Origin: an uncultured Ectothiorhodospiraceae bacterium
GTDB taxonomy: Bacteria > Pseudomonadota > Gammaproteobacteria > CAMYNG01
DNA length: 64,000 bases
Assembly: GCA_947259765.1 (NCBI GenBank)
Contig: CAMYNG010000002.1
Location: forward strand, 1-64,000
Direction: 5' to 3'
In this document: positions 7,788 through 16,513 of the stretch, piece by piece
Numbering within the stretch: the stretch's first letter is position 1
Layout of the letters: every line of letters begins with the position of its first letter
Notes under the pieces: model-generated
The model's database searches: none
Seen by the model: the letters and a program-made list of their open reading frames with translations, nothing else
Told to the model about the DNA's origin: nothing
Program-made: the position numbers and the translations under genes

Positions 7788-10005
7788 GGCTAAAGGCTAC
7801 GTCATTTTCATCCGTCCGCTCGCCATCCTGCAATATGGGTAGCGTAAAGCGGAACGTCGCGCCCTGGCCCTGATTGTTATTGGCCGTAAGCGATCCGCCG
7901 TGGACTTCGACTATGGATCGACTTATTGATAGCCCCATGCCCATGCCTTCGCGTTTGGTGGTAAAGAATGCATCAAAAAGGCGTTTATGATCTTCGGGTA
8001 GCAAGCCATGACCCGTGTCCCACACAGCAACTTCTATTTCCTTGTCTTCACGGCACCAGGTATGAATTCGCAGCTCGCGTTTGTTCCAAAGATTCTTTGC
8101 CATAGCTTCAATCGCATTACGGATCAAATTAAGTACAACCTGTTCGATCTGAATCACGTCCGCGTTGACCGGAGGCAAATCATTTCCCAGGTTGAGTCGA
8201 AGAATGACCCCTTTCTTGCGCGCCTCAAAGTAGGCCAGGCTGGCCGCATTCTGAACTATTTGATTGATGTCCGCCCGACTGCGTTTGGGTTCACCCTTGC
8301 TAACAAAGCTACGCAGGCGACGAATAATCTCACCGGATCGTGTGCTCTGCTGACTGATATTTTCCAAGGCCGCGATTATCTGGCCCACTTTGTAATCGTC
8401 GCCGCTCAGCCGGCGCACACAACCCTGCGCATAGTTTGCTATGGCGGCCAAGGGCTGGTTCAGTTCATGGGCAATACTCGAGGCCATTTCTCCCATCATA
8501 CTTACGCGAGACACGTGAGCCAGATTCTCCTGGTGCTGCCGGCTGCTTTGCTCCGCGGTACGTTTTTCAGTGACATCCTTGCCGGTTGAAATATAGTGTT
8601 CAATTTCGTCCTGATGGTTTTTCAATGGCGTGATCGTCTTTTCTTCGTACACGAGAGTACCGTCTTTGCGTTTATTGACAAACAAGTCCCGGTACACCTC
8701 ACCACGTGCGATGGTCTCCCACATTTTCAAATAGAATGCAGAGTCGTGTTCACCTGATTTGATCAGACTCGACTGTTTGCCCACGGCCTCTTCCACTGAA
8801 AAACCTGTAACGCGCTCAAACGCCGGATTTACATATTCTATGACACCAAATTTATCCGTAATCATCACCGTGTCCGCGGTCTGTTCGAGCGCGCTGGAAA
8901 GTTTCAGTAACTCGTGCTGCGCCTTACGGTGAAACGCAAGCTCCCGTTGTAGCGATGCGGATGATTGCTTGAGCTCACGGTTTAGTCGCGCCGAATAGGC
9001 GAACATGACAAACAATGCAACAATAAGCAGGACCAACATCAGGCCCCAATGCCACTGTTCACGGACCACTTCTTCGAAGGAGAAAAGACTGTGATAGGGA
9101 CCCACGCCGAGCGCGCGAAACAACTCATGTACACGGGAATAATCGAGCGGTACAGTCCAGCCGGCATAGTTTCCTTGCAGAGCCGCGCGGTTACTCGGGT
9201 CCATGGTCATTAGTGCAACCGCAACTTCCTGGGCAAGGTGATCGGGAAAGCGCCTGGTCTTTGCTAACGGCCACTCCGGATAGAGCCGGGTGCTATGCAC
9301 AAACGGGAAGCCGTCACTGGTCCTGGCATTAAGTATTCGAAAATCGTCCTGCTTTATCAATCCTTTGGCAGCCATACTTTCGATCAAATCCGTGCGCACC
9401 GTGCCTGCGTCGACCTTGCCGTCGCGTACCGCAAACAGGATTCGGTCTTGTGGGAAACCGTTAAATACAAGTCTTGAAAAATCCGTGCCTGGATCAACTC
9501 CGGCGTCCTTGAGTTCGCGCCACGCCATGTAATAGCCACCGAACGCGCGCGGATTAACCGCCATAAACGATTTTCCCCGCAGGTCTTGCAGTTTACGGAT
9601 ATCAGGTCGATCGGCGCGACTGATAATGACGGCACCAAATTCGGTATAAGGTTGGCCTGCACGCAGATTTTCCAGCGTTACGATACGCGTGGTGCCAAAC
9701 GCCGCCTCCAATTCTACGTAGTGGCCCGGGTTGGTTAACACCACGTCGAGTTCATCATGCGCGACCGCTTCGCGCATGCCCTCCAGACTCAGGGGTTTTA
9801 GCACAAACTGCAGATTTGGAATTTCCTCATTGAGGTGGTCGATGGTGGCACCCCAGCGCTTATGTGCGTGCTCTTTACCGCGGAAGGCCAGTACGCCGAA
9901 AGTCACTTCACGGATTTCTGCTTTCGCTGTCTTCACGGTCAATAAACCGCCATCCGTTAGCAGTAACAGCGCCAGTGTTTTGCAAACTAGACCTTTGAAA
10001 CCCAT
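7777..10005 (-). CDS. sensor histidine kinase with PhnD-like periplasmic domain and PAS (TtrS-like)
   Basis: A 742-residue hybrid-input sensor. The chosen ATG follows a GGGAGAGGG ribosome site; the open frame extends upstream to 10182 but lacks such a site. Order of parts: signal peptide or first membrane segment (1-28), PhnD-type periplasmic binding domain (about 35-300), a transmembrane helix near 321-338, a short coiled coil, PAS (about 372-482), HisKA with the phosphoacceptor His in IAHELNQPLAA near residue 513, then HATPase with DTGHGL and GMGMGLSISRS boxes. The architecture matches TtrS/ThsS kinases that sense tetrathionate or thiosulfate, though those lack a PAS domain in the best known cases. 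No ttr reductase genes lie here, so the ligand is open. Confidence 0.87.
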   Translation of the reverse strand: MGFKGLVCKTLALLLLTDGGLLTVKTAKAEIREVTFGVLAFRGKEHAHKRWGATIDHLNEEIPNLQFVLKPLSLEGMREAVAHDELDVVLTNPGHYVELEAAFGTTRIVTLENLRAGQPYTEFGAVIISRADRPDIRKLQDLRGKSFMAVNPRAFGGYYMAWRELKDAGVDPGTDFSRLVFNGFPQDRILFAVRDGKVDAGTVRTDLIESMAAKGLIKQDDFRILNARTSDGFPFVHSTRLYPEWPLAKTRRFPDHLAQEVAVALMTMDPSNRAALQGNYAGWTVPLDYSRVHELFRALGVGPYHSLFSFEEVVREQWHWGLMLVLLIVALFVMFAYSARLNRELKQSSASLQRELAFHRKAQHELLKLSSALEQTADTVMITDKFGVIEYVNPAFERVTGFSVEEAVGKQSSLIKSGEHDSAFYLKMWETIARGEVYRDLFVNKRKDGTLVYEEKTITPLKNHQDEIEHYISTGKDVTEKRTAEQSSRQHQENLAHVSRVSMMGEMASSIAHELNQPLAAIANYAQGCVRRLSGDDYKVGQIIAALENISQQSTRSGEIIRRLRSFVSKGEPKRSRADINQIVQNAASLAYFEARKKGVILRLNLGNDLPPVNADVIQIEQVVLNLIRNAIEAMAKNLWNKRELRIHTWCREDKEIEVAVWDTGHGLLPEDHKRLFDAFFTTKREGMGMGLSISRSIVEVHGGSLTANNNQGQGATFRFTLPILQDGERTDENDVAFSHAS

Positions 10006-10232
10006 GTTTCCCTCTCCCTGTGGTCCAATTCCTGGACACCGTCTTAAAACGACTTGTGGGGTGTCAAATAGTGACACCTCGAATTTTGCGGGGATTTGGG
10101 TGAACAGACAAGCGTTTGGCGCGACAGGCGGACGAATGTGGCAAAAATAACCTGGTTTTGGGCTTCCAGCCCTCAACTTCACAAGAAGTTTGTGGAAATC
10201 TAAAGAAGTTTAACCGTTGCAATAGGGATAAA
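10006..10232. other. intergenic region upstream of the sensor kinase gene
   Basis: This stretch lies between the kinase start and the terminator of the spondin-domain gene. It should contain the promoter of the kinase-regulator operon. I see no convincing open frame or strong -35/-10 pair, only short AAGAAGTTT-like near repeats around 10181-10211. Confidence 0.3.
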
Positions 10233-10259
10233 TCCGACGCGTGCCTGGCACGCGCCGGA
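10233..10259 (-). terminator. rho-independent terminator of the spondin-domain gene
   Basis: Thirteen-base arms centred at 10246 pair with one G-T wobble on the minus-strand transcript and are followed by TTTAT on that strand. The hairpin ends 13 bases beyond the stop codon of the spondin-domain gene. Confidence 0.75.
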
Positions 10260-10271
10260 CAAAATTTTAAC

Positions 10272-10976
10272 TCAATCTGTCTTAAGCGCGCGGATGGTTA
10301 TTTTCGCGATCGGATTACGCCAGTCGTGACTTGGAGCATCGAGGTCACCACCACCCTGTATTCCCGGGTGAATATACACGTAGCCCTCGCCACTGGCTGG
10401 ATTAAACCCCTCGCCCTGACAAATAAACGGAGGCCCCGGAATATGCGCACAAAGCTCATCATTTATTTCCGAACCCGCATCGTATGCGGGCGAATAAAAC
10501 GTCCGCGCCTGCTTGTTTCGTGGTCCGCGTACGCCATTAATGGCAAAAAACGCATCGTTACTTGGCACCAGCATGGAAGCGACACTGACATGGTTATTTT
10601 TACCGTTGCGTTCAACATACAGGCGCACTGACTGACCCGGCGGTAAAACATCGCCGGCCGTCACCACGTCAAAGGCTCCCGCATCAATAAGGCTGGCAGT
10701 CAGCGGTTGAGTGTCACCGCTCTCAGCGAGCACCTCCAAACTGGTGCTCGCGGCAGCGCCCAAGTGAAACAGTTTGATACCGCTCGGGTGAGAAGCAACC
10801 ATTATTGGTGTAAAAATTTCGCCCTGCGTTATATTGGTCACCGTCACTTCGAAAACCTTGCGGTCGTCGTCAGCGAGCACCGGCGCACTTACTGCTACTG
10901 CAGCAATTGAAAGTACGACTGCAAAACACCTTGCTGTGAAATCCCTGCCTAAAAATCTCCCAATGGAATTTTTCAT
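10272..10976 (-). CDS. exported spondin-domain protein
   Basis: A 234-residue exported protein. A signal peptide ends at about residue 35 (APVLA). The rest resembles the Spondin_N domain of bacterial secreted proteins: FEVTVTNITQGEIFTPIMVASH opens the domain and is followed by LFHLG, LPPGQSV, FFAING and YDAGSEINDE segments. In bacteria these proteins are extracellular or periplasmic and their ligands are mostly unknown. It has its own terminator and is divergent from the sugar-dehydrogenase-like gene, sharing a 230-base upstream region with notable repeats. Confidence 0.8.
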   Translation of the reverse strand: MKNSIGRFLGRDFTARCFAVVLSIAAVAVSAPVLADDDRKVFEVTVTNITQGEIFTPIMVASHPSGIKLFHLGAAASTSLEVLAESGDTQPLTASLIDAGAFDVVTAGDVLPPGQSVRLYVERNGKNNHVSVASMLVPSNDAFFAINGVRGPRNKQARTFYSPAYDAGSEINDELCAHIPGPPFICQGEGFNPASGEGYVYIHPGIQGGGDLDAPSHDWRNPIAKITIRALKTD

Positions 10977-11054
10977 TCTGATGATCTCCCTATTAGTTAG
11001 AAAATTGCCGCTTCCTTGACATCAAAACGACACCTTCACACTACAAGTGGAGAG

Positions 11055-11087
11055 TCACACCCGTTTCACATGAAGTTCACATTTTTA
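11055..11087. promoter_or_regulatory. three tandem 11-base repeats (candidate response-regulator site)
   Basis: TCACA recurs at 11055, 11066 and 11077 with an exact 11-base period; a fourth TTCACA lies at 11035. One-helical-turn direct repeats are typical of OmpR/PhoB-type regulator sites. They lie between the divergent spondin-domain and sugar-dehydrogenase-like genes, so either could be controlled. The regulator is unknown. Confidence 0.4.
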
Positions 11088-11102
11088 TCACGACCGTGAT
11101 AA
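11085..11102. promoter_or_regulatory. 18-base palindrome, candidate operator
   Basis: TTATCACGACCGTGATAA is a perfect inverted repeat with 8-base arms and a 2-base centre, immediately after the 11-base repeats and about 110 bases before the sugar-dehydrogenase-like gene. The geometry suits a dimeric helix-turn-helix regulator. It does not match the FNR or CRP consensus well. Confidence 0.4.
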
Positions 11103-11210
11103 CTTCAGATCGTGCCAACAGATGAACCGCGACGCCAAAAAATTCGAGCTTACGCCTCCGTCTAATTCTCCCATTGAAATGCAATTGCCAATCCAGCCAC
11201 GAAGACTACA

Positions 11211-12371
11211 ATGAAGCTGTCCTGTCGACACTCTGCTCGGAACTCAACAGTGAAATTTACGATCAGACTTATCGTGGTAACTCTTTGGTTAAACGCAGGC
11301 TTGGCCACGGCGACACCGCAGATTGAACTGGTGGCAGAATTTGGCAACCGAACATTTGCCAAACCACTCGCTATGTATCAGGCACCCGATAGCCGTGACT
11401 GGTTTGTGGTGGAACAAGCGGGACGCATCCTGCGTGTAAACACCGATAAAAAAGTTGCCCGCGTGTTCGCGGATATCTCCACGCGAATCGACAGCGAACC
11501 TAATGAAGCCGGATTGCTCGGGCTGGCCTTTCATCCCCGATTTTCCAGTAACCGACGTGTATTTCTTTCCTATACAGCCGGTGGTGATCCGCTGATTTCA
11601 ATTGTTGCGGAATACCGGAGCAACAAAACCGGCGACCGACTGGAAGCTGATAGCGAGCGCATCGTCCTGCAACTCGACCAGCCATTTGGAAATCATAATG
11701 GCGGCCAAATCAGTTTTGGAACGGATGGATATCTGTATATAGGCTTTGGCGATGGCGGTGCCGCGGGTGACCCTCGGGGCAACGGACAGAATACGAACAC
11801 ACTGCTCGGCGCTTTGCTGCGATTGGACGTTGACCATGAAAAGCCCTACACCGTGCCTGCGGACAACCCGTTTTACAGCCGTGACGGACGTGCGGAAATT
11901 TATGCCTATGGTTTGCGAAATCCGTGGCGATGGAGTTTTGATCGTAAAACGGGTGAACTATGGCTTGCGGACGTCGGACAGAACAAGTGGGAGGAAATTA
12001 ACCGTATTTCTAAAGGCGGTAACTACGGCTGGAATATCCGCGAAGGACGTCATTGCTTCCGCGATCGGCAATGCAGTAACAAGAAATTAATTGATCCGAT
12101 CGCCGAATACAGTCATGACCAGGGGTGCTCAGTCACCGGGGGCTACGTTTATCGCGGCAAGAAAATTCCGTTGCTTGCGGGTTGGTATGTATTTGCAGAT
12201 TACTGCTCGGGCACCATATGGGGATTTGACACACAACAAACACCCGCCCAGGTCATGCAGATCCTAAAAACTGAGACGAATATTTCATCGTTTGCCGAGG
12301 CTCATGATGGTGAGCTGTTTATCCTGGACCATGGAAAAGGCGGAATCTTCCGCCTGGTCCCTGGTCGCTGA
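11211..12371 (+). CDS. secreted PQQ-dependent sugar dehydrogenase-like (GSDH) beta-propeller protein
   Basis: A 386-residue exported six-bladed propeller of the glucose/sorbosone dehydrogenase family. A signal peptide ends near residue 35 (GLATA). Family hallmarks are LLGLAFHP, NHNGGQISFGTDGYLYIGFGDGG, the GLRNPWRWSFD blade and DVGQNKWEEIN. These contribute to PQQ and calcium binding in soluble glucose dehydrogenase, with His in the NHNGG loop as the likely base. Such proteins oxidise sugars or related alcohols in the periplasm, but the substrate here cannot be read. The ECF sigma pair follows 77 bases later on the same strand. Confidence 0.88.
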   Translation: MKLSCRHSARNSTVKFTIRLIVVTLWLNAGLATATPQIELVAEFGNRTFAKPLAMYQAPDSRDWFVVEQAGRILRVNTDKKVARVFADISTRIDSEPNEAGLLGLAFHPRFSSNRRVFLSYTAGGDPLISIVAEYRSNKTGDRLEADSERIVLQLDQPFGNHNGGQISFGTDGYLYIGFGDGGAAGDPRGNGQNTNTLLGALLRLDVDHEKPYTVPADNPFYSRDGRAEIYAYGLRNPWRWSFDRKTGELWLADVGQNKWEEINRISKGGNYGWNIREGRHCFRDRQCSNKKLIDPIAEYSHDQGCSVTGGYVYRGKKIPLLAGWYVFADYCSGTIWGFDTQQTPAQVMQILKTETNISSFAEAHDGELFILDHGKGGIFRLVPGR

Positions 12372-12448
12372 AATACAGGGCATTGTATACCACCGTTTTA
12401 TTCGTCCCGAATGTAAGTATCTACCCGGCACCGGGGTCTAACTAATCA

Positions 12449-12979
12449 ATGGATACAAGACAAAGCCAGTTCGAAGCCCTGGTAAACGCCTATAGCGCCG
12501 ATCTTTTTCGGTATGCGCGATGGTTGTGCGGGGACCCCAATATCGCAGAGGACTTAGTTCAAGAGTCGTTCATGCGCGCTTGGAAAGCCTTGCACAAGCT
12601 GCGGGATACGGACGCGGCGAAAAGCTGGTTAATTACGATTCTCCGCCGTGAAAATTTACGCCGTTTTGCGCGCAAACATCACGACACGGTGTCCTGGGAC
12701 GACGTGGACGAACAACAGTTTGATGATGATGCCACTCCCCCGGATCTGGCCGACAGCATCGCCACTAATACCAGTCTGCAGCAAGCCCTGGACGCGCTGC
12801 CGCTGACTTATCGCGAACCCTTACTGTTACAGGTACTGGGAGGCTACAGTTGTGATGAAATCGCTCAGGAGTTGGGCATTAAGACCAATGCTGTCATGAC
12901 CCGATTGTTTCGCGCCCGTCAGCATTTACGTCAAAAACTAGAACATGATTTTAAACCTGATACGTCCAAGGTGGGTTGA
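12449..12979 (+). CDS. ECF RNA polymerase sigma factor
   Basis: A 176-residue ECF sigma factor with region 2 (RYARWLCGDPNIAEDLVQESFMRAW split over residues 20-50) and region 4 (LPLTYREPLLLQVLGGYS, then a helix-turn-helix EIAQELGIKTNAVMTRLFRA). An acidic linker lies between them. It directs RNA polymerase to a stress or envelope regulon, and is probably held inactive by the membrane anti-sigma encoded three bases downstream. It may be co-transcribed with the upstream sugar-dehydrogenase-like gene, but the 77-base gap also leaves room for its own promoter. Confidence 0.92.
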   Translation: MDTRQSQFEALVNAYSADLFRYARWLCGDPNIAEDLVQESFMRAWKALHKLRDTDAAKSWLITILRRENLRRFARKHHDTVSWDDVDEQQFDDDATPPDLADSIATNTSLQQALDALPLTYREPLLLQVLGGYSCDEIAQELGIKTNAVMTRLFRARQHLRQKLEHDFKPDTSKVG

Positions 12980-12982
12980 CTG

Positions 12983-13678
12983 ATGAATTGCCTGGAGTAC
13001 CGCCGCCAATTGACAATTGATCCGCGCAGTAAAGCTGCCAATCTGCTCGCGCATGTACACGAGTGTGATGCGTGTGCCACGTTTTCCAAACGGCTACTGC
13101 GGATGGAAGCCAAGCTTGAACAGACGTTGGATGTGAAGCCGCCGGAAGGGCTCAGTTCGCGCATCCTGTTGCGCCAGACGACCGCTGCTTCCGGGGTAAA
13201 ATTCCAGAACCGATATCTGGCAATGGCAGCCAGTCTCACGCTTGCAGTAAGTTTGACATTGGGCTGGTACATGTCCTCGACCCTGCCCTCTCTCGATCAG
13301 GTGGTGCTGCATCACATAAATGACGAGAGCAAACACCTGAGTGAAGATCACCAGGTTGACATGCAAAAGCTTGCCGGAGTACTTGGTGCAATTGGTGGCA
13401 AGGCACAGGAACCGTTCGGCAAGGTACGCTATGCAAGCAACTGTCCCATTCGAAAACAAGAGGGAGCACATGTCATTGTCGAGGGTAAACAGGGTCCGGT
13501 CACCGTCCTTGTGATGCCGGGTGAACATATCAAGTCACGCAAAGCTATCAGTGACAAGCGCTTCAGGGGATTCATCGTACCGGTGGAACACGGAAGTATT
13601 GCGATTGTTGGAGAAAAAGACGAAGACATCAGTGTGCTCGAAGGACACGTTCTATCGAGCCTGAAACTGGTTTCCTAA
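12983..13678 (+). CDS. membrane anti-sigma factor, DUF3379 family
   Basis: A 231-residue single-pass membrane protein. The cytoplasmic N-terminus has a zinc-anti-sigma-like HxxxCxxC motif (His24, Cys28, Cys31) and is followed by a transmembrane helix near 78-97 and a periplasmic domain of about 130 residues. This matches DUF3379 anti-sigma proteins. The gene starts three bases after the sigma factor stop. The periplasmic part presumably senses the signal, and release of the sigma factor would follow. Whether release needs proteolysis or Cys oxidation is not visible. Confidence 0.87.
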   Translation: MNCLEYRRQLTIDPRSKAANLLAHVHECDACATFSKRLLRMEAKLEQTLDVKPPEGLSSRILLRQTTAASGVKFQNRYLAMAASLTLAVSLTLGWYMSSTLPSLDQVVLHHINDESKHLSEDHQVDMQKLAGVLGAIGGKAQEPFGKVRYASNCPIRKQEGAHVIVEGKQGPVTVLVMPGEHIKSRKAISDKRFRGFIVPVEHGSIAIVGEKDEDISVLEGHVLSSLKLVS

Positions 13679-13698
13679 ACCGGATTTCCCCAGGGAAT

Positions 13699-14031
13699 TT
13701 AAAATGTCAAGGAAAAGAAATACGGCATCCACGAGATCACCAGCAGTGCAGCCATGCTGACATTGTAGATTATGATGGTGCGATAGGTACGTCGGGTGTC
13801 GGCATCCGACTCAATCATTTTTACACGCGACATCAACACGTCCAACATCAAGACCAAAAACACAAGCGGCGACAGGGCCGGCACGATGATGGTGCGCAGA
13901 ATACCCATGCCATCGTGTTCGTATTCCACTCCCGGAGCCGGGCTAAGAACAGCCAGACATAGAACAAATATGCCCAGCACCACGCGCATGGGTGCGATTA
14001 GTCGAAGGAATGTCTGTATCCTTTGCAACAT
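13699..14031 (-). CDS. small integral membrane protein, unknown
   Basis: A 110-residue protein with three hydrophobic segments (about 14-32, 47-66 and 87-107) and a short basic N-terminus. The open frame extends to 14244, but that extension is Cys- and Arg-rich and looks non-coding, so the internal ATG at 14031 is preferred although its ribosome site is weak. It is convergent with the anti-sigma gene. I recognise no family. The coding call rests on membrane-protein composition and on the sharp change in composition at the chosen start. Confidence 0.6.
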   Translation of the reverse strand: MLQRIQTFLRLIAPMRVVLGIFVLCLAVLSPAPGVEYEHDGMGILRTIIVPALSPLVFLVLMLDVLMSRVKMIESDADTRRTYRTIIIYNVSMAALLVISWMPYFFSLTF

Positions 14032-14155
14032 CGACTGACAACAACAGACCACGGGAAATACCGCTTTCAACAAGATGCGCAGGATACACGGGAATACATT
14101 TTCTGTACACCGCGGCGTGGTAATGATCTCGCCGTTGGGGTAATTTCTCAATTCG

Positions 14156-14989
14156 TTACATTTGCCGGTTTCCACCCTGTACCGGGTTCGCCTGGAGAAT
14201 TGTTTCGGCCAGTCTTGAGTAATCAACACCTGAGCGAATCGCAAGTTTATTCGCCTTCTTACGTAGCTGTGGACCTGTTATTTCGTGTGCAGAGGCGAAA
14301 GCGAGCACCACAACATTCAAGTGGTCTGCTGCCTGCAGGCAAAGTATTCGCCGATCAAAAATCTGCCGGAGCCGTCCAAGAAGCGCGACCAATTCATCCT
14401 CGCTACTTATCAGCAAATTAACCGCCAAAACCCCATACCGGGAAAGCATATTCCGACACGCTATGTAGAACGCCGGCATTTGCATAAAACCTGGCAGACG
14501 TTCCGCGCCAAACAAATCAACCAGTAACCAGTCTACCGCCGGGCCAGCGTAATCACGGACAAATTCGAACGCGTCAGTGGAGACAACATTAAACTGATCT
14601 GTTTCGGCGGGTAAATTGAAAAACTTTTTGCATATCTCTATCACCAGCGGATTACATTCCACGGCAGTTAAATCAAGTTGGGGGAATTCCTGCAACAAGT
14701 GCCTCACCAGGGCACCCCCACCTAAACCGAGCAAAACAGCGGTTGACGGTTCCGGGCAGAAAAGTCGTGGCGCCATCATGAATTGTAGATAGGCCAGTTT
14801 CAATGCCGGTGGCGAGTCGATCTGCATTACACTCTGAATTGCGGCACTGCCAAACCTCAACCATCGCAAATTTCCATATTGGAAAACTTCAACAGGAAGT
14901 TGCCCTGCTCCCGCCTCAAACAATACCTCGCTTGTTGCGCGCAACAGTTCGTCGGGGTTAACACTCTGTGTCACAATAGAATCAGGCAT
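14156..14989 (-). CDS. spermidine synthase-like (polyamine aminopropyltransferase fold) protein
   Basis: A 277-residue soluble class I fold of the spermidine synthase group. Motif I is VLLGLGGGALVRHLLQE near residues 103-119, motif II is LTAVECNPLVIEICKKFF, and STDAFEFVR and WLLVDLFG follow as in SpeE. An N-terminal beta region precedes the fold. Many such stand-alone proteins do not make spermidine, and the putrescine-binding residues are not clear here, so the substrate is left open. It lies divergent from the histidine phosphatase gene. Confidence 0.78.
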   Translation of the reverse strand: MPDSIVTQSVNPDELLRATSEVLFEAGAGQLPVEVFQYGNLRWLRFGSAAIQSVMQIDSPPALKLAYLQFMMAPRLFCPEPSTAVLLGLGGGALVRHLLQEFPQLDLTAVECNPLVIEICKKFFNLPAETDQFNVVSTDAFEFVRDYAGPAVDWLLVDLFGAERLPGFMQMPAFYIACRNMLSRYGVLAVNLLISSEDELVALLGRLRQIFDRRILCLQAADHLNVVVLAFASAHEITGPQLRKKANKLAIRSGVDYSRLAETILQANPVQGGNRQM

Positions 14990-15057
14990 AAGTATATTGA
15001 CTACTGTAGTACCAATCGAGGATTGTTAAACCGAATCACAGGTTCAACGAGTCGTAT

Positions 15058-15585
15058 ATGACATATTATTTCGTCCGCCATGGACAGACAAATTTTAATA
15101 TTCGGGAATTGTGCAATGACGATCCGCGACGTGAGGTTAACTTGACCGAGACCGGCATTGAGCAAGCCGAGACCGTTGCCGAAGAGCTTAGGATGGTTTC
15201 GCTTGAGCGTATCCTGGTATCGCCCTTGCCACGCACACGAGAGACCGCGCGCATCATCAACCGTTACCATAATCTTCGACTGGAAATTTGCTCCGAAATT
15301 GCCGACTTGCGTTCCGGCTTCGATGGCAAACCCGTTAAGGACTATCAATCCGCAATCGCCGCGGACCGGTTACACCTACGGATCAATGGTGGAGAGTCCC
15401 TCTTGGATCATAAGCAGCGCGTGACTGGTTTTCTGCATTGGATGCGGCAGCTGCAAGAAAAGCAAATTCTGATAGTCGCGCACGAAGAAACGATGCGCGT
15501 TGTTTTAGGCTACTTTCGTGGTCTCCGAGACGACGAAATGATTGACATGCATATCGGTAACGGGGAAATTCTGCGTTTTGAATAA
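15058..15585 (+). CDS. histidine phosphatase superfamily protein (phosphoglycerate mutase-like)
   Basis: A 175-residue branch-1 histidine phosphatase. The catalytic RHG motif is at residues 7-9 (YFVRHGQTNFN), a SPLPRTRETA phosphate-pocket segment lies near 60, and the second catalytic His is in IVAHEETM near 142. The length is shorter than cofactor-dependent phosphoglycerate mutase and fits the small phosphatases of this family (CobC, SixA-like or general). The substrate is not predictable. It is monocistronic, with its start 69 bases from the divergent spermidine-synthase-like gene. Confidence 0.88.
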   Translation: MTYYFVRHGQTNFNIRELCNDDPRREVNLTETGIEQAETVAEELRMVSLERILVSPLPRTRETARIINRYHNLRLEICSEIADLRSGFDGKPVKDYQSAIAADRLHLRINGGESLLDHKQRVTGFLHWMRQLQEKQILIVAHEETMRVVLGYFRGLRDDEMIDMHIGNGEILRFE

Positions 15586-15714
15586 GTAAAACCCGGGTTC
15601 TATCTCAAGGCATGTATTAAAGCCCGTCCCAAGGCACAGGTCCGGCAGCTGCTAAATCTGCTCGATTGCCCGCATAAACTTTGAAGTGGTTGTTGGCAGC
15701 TCCCTGAAAAAACA

Positions 15715-15744
15715 AAACGGGTGACTCACCCGAGCCACCCGTTT
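15715..15744. terminator. bidirectional rho-independent terminator
   Basis: Perfect 9-base arms AAACGGGTG and CACCCGTTT around a 12-base loop that can itself pair. A T-rich run follows on the minus strand (after the FHA gene) and a shorter one on the plus strand (after the phosphatase gene). It lies between the two convergent genes. Confidence 0.75.
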
Positions 15745-15772
15745 CTGTTCGTCTTGTGTCTCGACTCGCCGT

Positions 15773-16168
15773 TTAATGGGGGCCAAACTGCAACCGTCTA
15801 CTTAACTGGTGAACCTTGGCACCTTTCGGTTGGCTTTTAGAGTCAATACTCTGGTCCTGCACTTCCGTTACAAACTTAAAACTATTGTTGCCTATGCGCA
15901 CAACGTCATCATCGTTTAGCCGGAAACGCTTTACCTGCGAATCGTTTACAAAAGTCTTATTGGTGCTTTTGAGATCAGAAATAAAATAATCAAATGAGCC
16001 ATCGAGACGGTCACTGGGCTTACGTTCGATAACCGCGTGAGCCTTGCTTACAAACCCATCCGGAATACACAAATCGTTATCCAGACTACGGCCAATACGA
16101 AACATTGATTTATCGAGTTCGAATTTTATGCCAGGCGCACCGTTGGCAAATTGAATGAGAACAGCCAT
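15773..16168 (-). CDS. FHA-domain phosphopeptide-binding protein
   Basis: A 131-residue single FHA domain. The signature residues are all present: RIGRS (phosphothreonine-binding Arg), the SKAHAVI Ser/His pair, and DLKSTNKTFVN near residue 70. Such proteins bind phosphothreonine peptides and act as signalling adaptors in the cytoplasm. The ATG at 16168 follows GGGGTTG at a good distance; the 16225 extension lacks one. No Ser/Thr kinase is encoded in the window, so the partner must lie elsewhere. Confidence 0.88.
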   Translation of the reverse strand: MAVLIQFANGAPGIKFELDKSMFRIGRSLDNDLCIPDGFVSKAHAVIERKPSDRLDGSFDYFISDLKSTNKTFVNDSQVKRFRLNDDDVVRIGNNSFKFVTEVQDQSIDSKSQPKGAKVHQLSRRLQFGPH

Positions 16169-16513
16169 TTTCAACCCCGTTTTTGTCAGTCCCACCAAAC
16201 AAGCGCTAACAGCAGACTTGCTCACTCACCCTCGCCGCAAGGGACTACTTTGCTGTTAATAATAGAAGAGAAATCAGGCTACTGCAGGCACACGCTCTGA
16301 AAAGTGACGCTTCTCACAAAACTAACTGATGCCAGACAAATTTCACTCAGGACGTGACGGACTTCACCCAATCCACCGAGTCAAGCGAATTCAAAAACAC
16401 CCCGAAAAACCGATAGTTAATGCATAGGCATCCGCTAACCAATCGCAATTATGTCGGTTATGCCCCTGTTTGACGGTGGACCAACAATAAAACTCTTCCC
16501 AAGGCGACCTTGC
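16169..16513. other. intergenic region, no gene seen
   Basis: About 345 bases between two minus-strand genes. I find no coding frame with good composition, no terminator-like hairpin and no repeat. The upstream half presumably carries the promoter of the FHA gene. Confidence 0.3.

Noticed and set aside
8008-8589. Plus-strand open frame of 193 codons
   Set aside because: It lies entirely inside the sensor kinase gene on the other strand, whose domains are unambiguous.
6797-10005. Oxygen-sensing FixL/FixJ system
   Set aside because: The kinase PAS domain follows a PhnD-like periplasmic sensor, unlike FixL, and no haem-binding His context is evident, so TtrS-like is preferred.
11085-11102. CRP or FNR site
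   Set aside because: The palindrome lacks the TGTGA/TCACA or TTGAT/ATCAA half-sites at the required spacing, so it is reported only as an unassigned operator.
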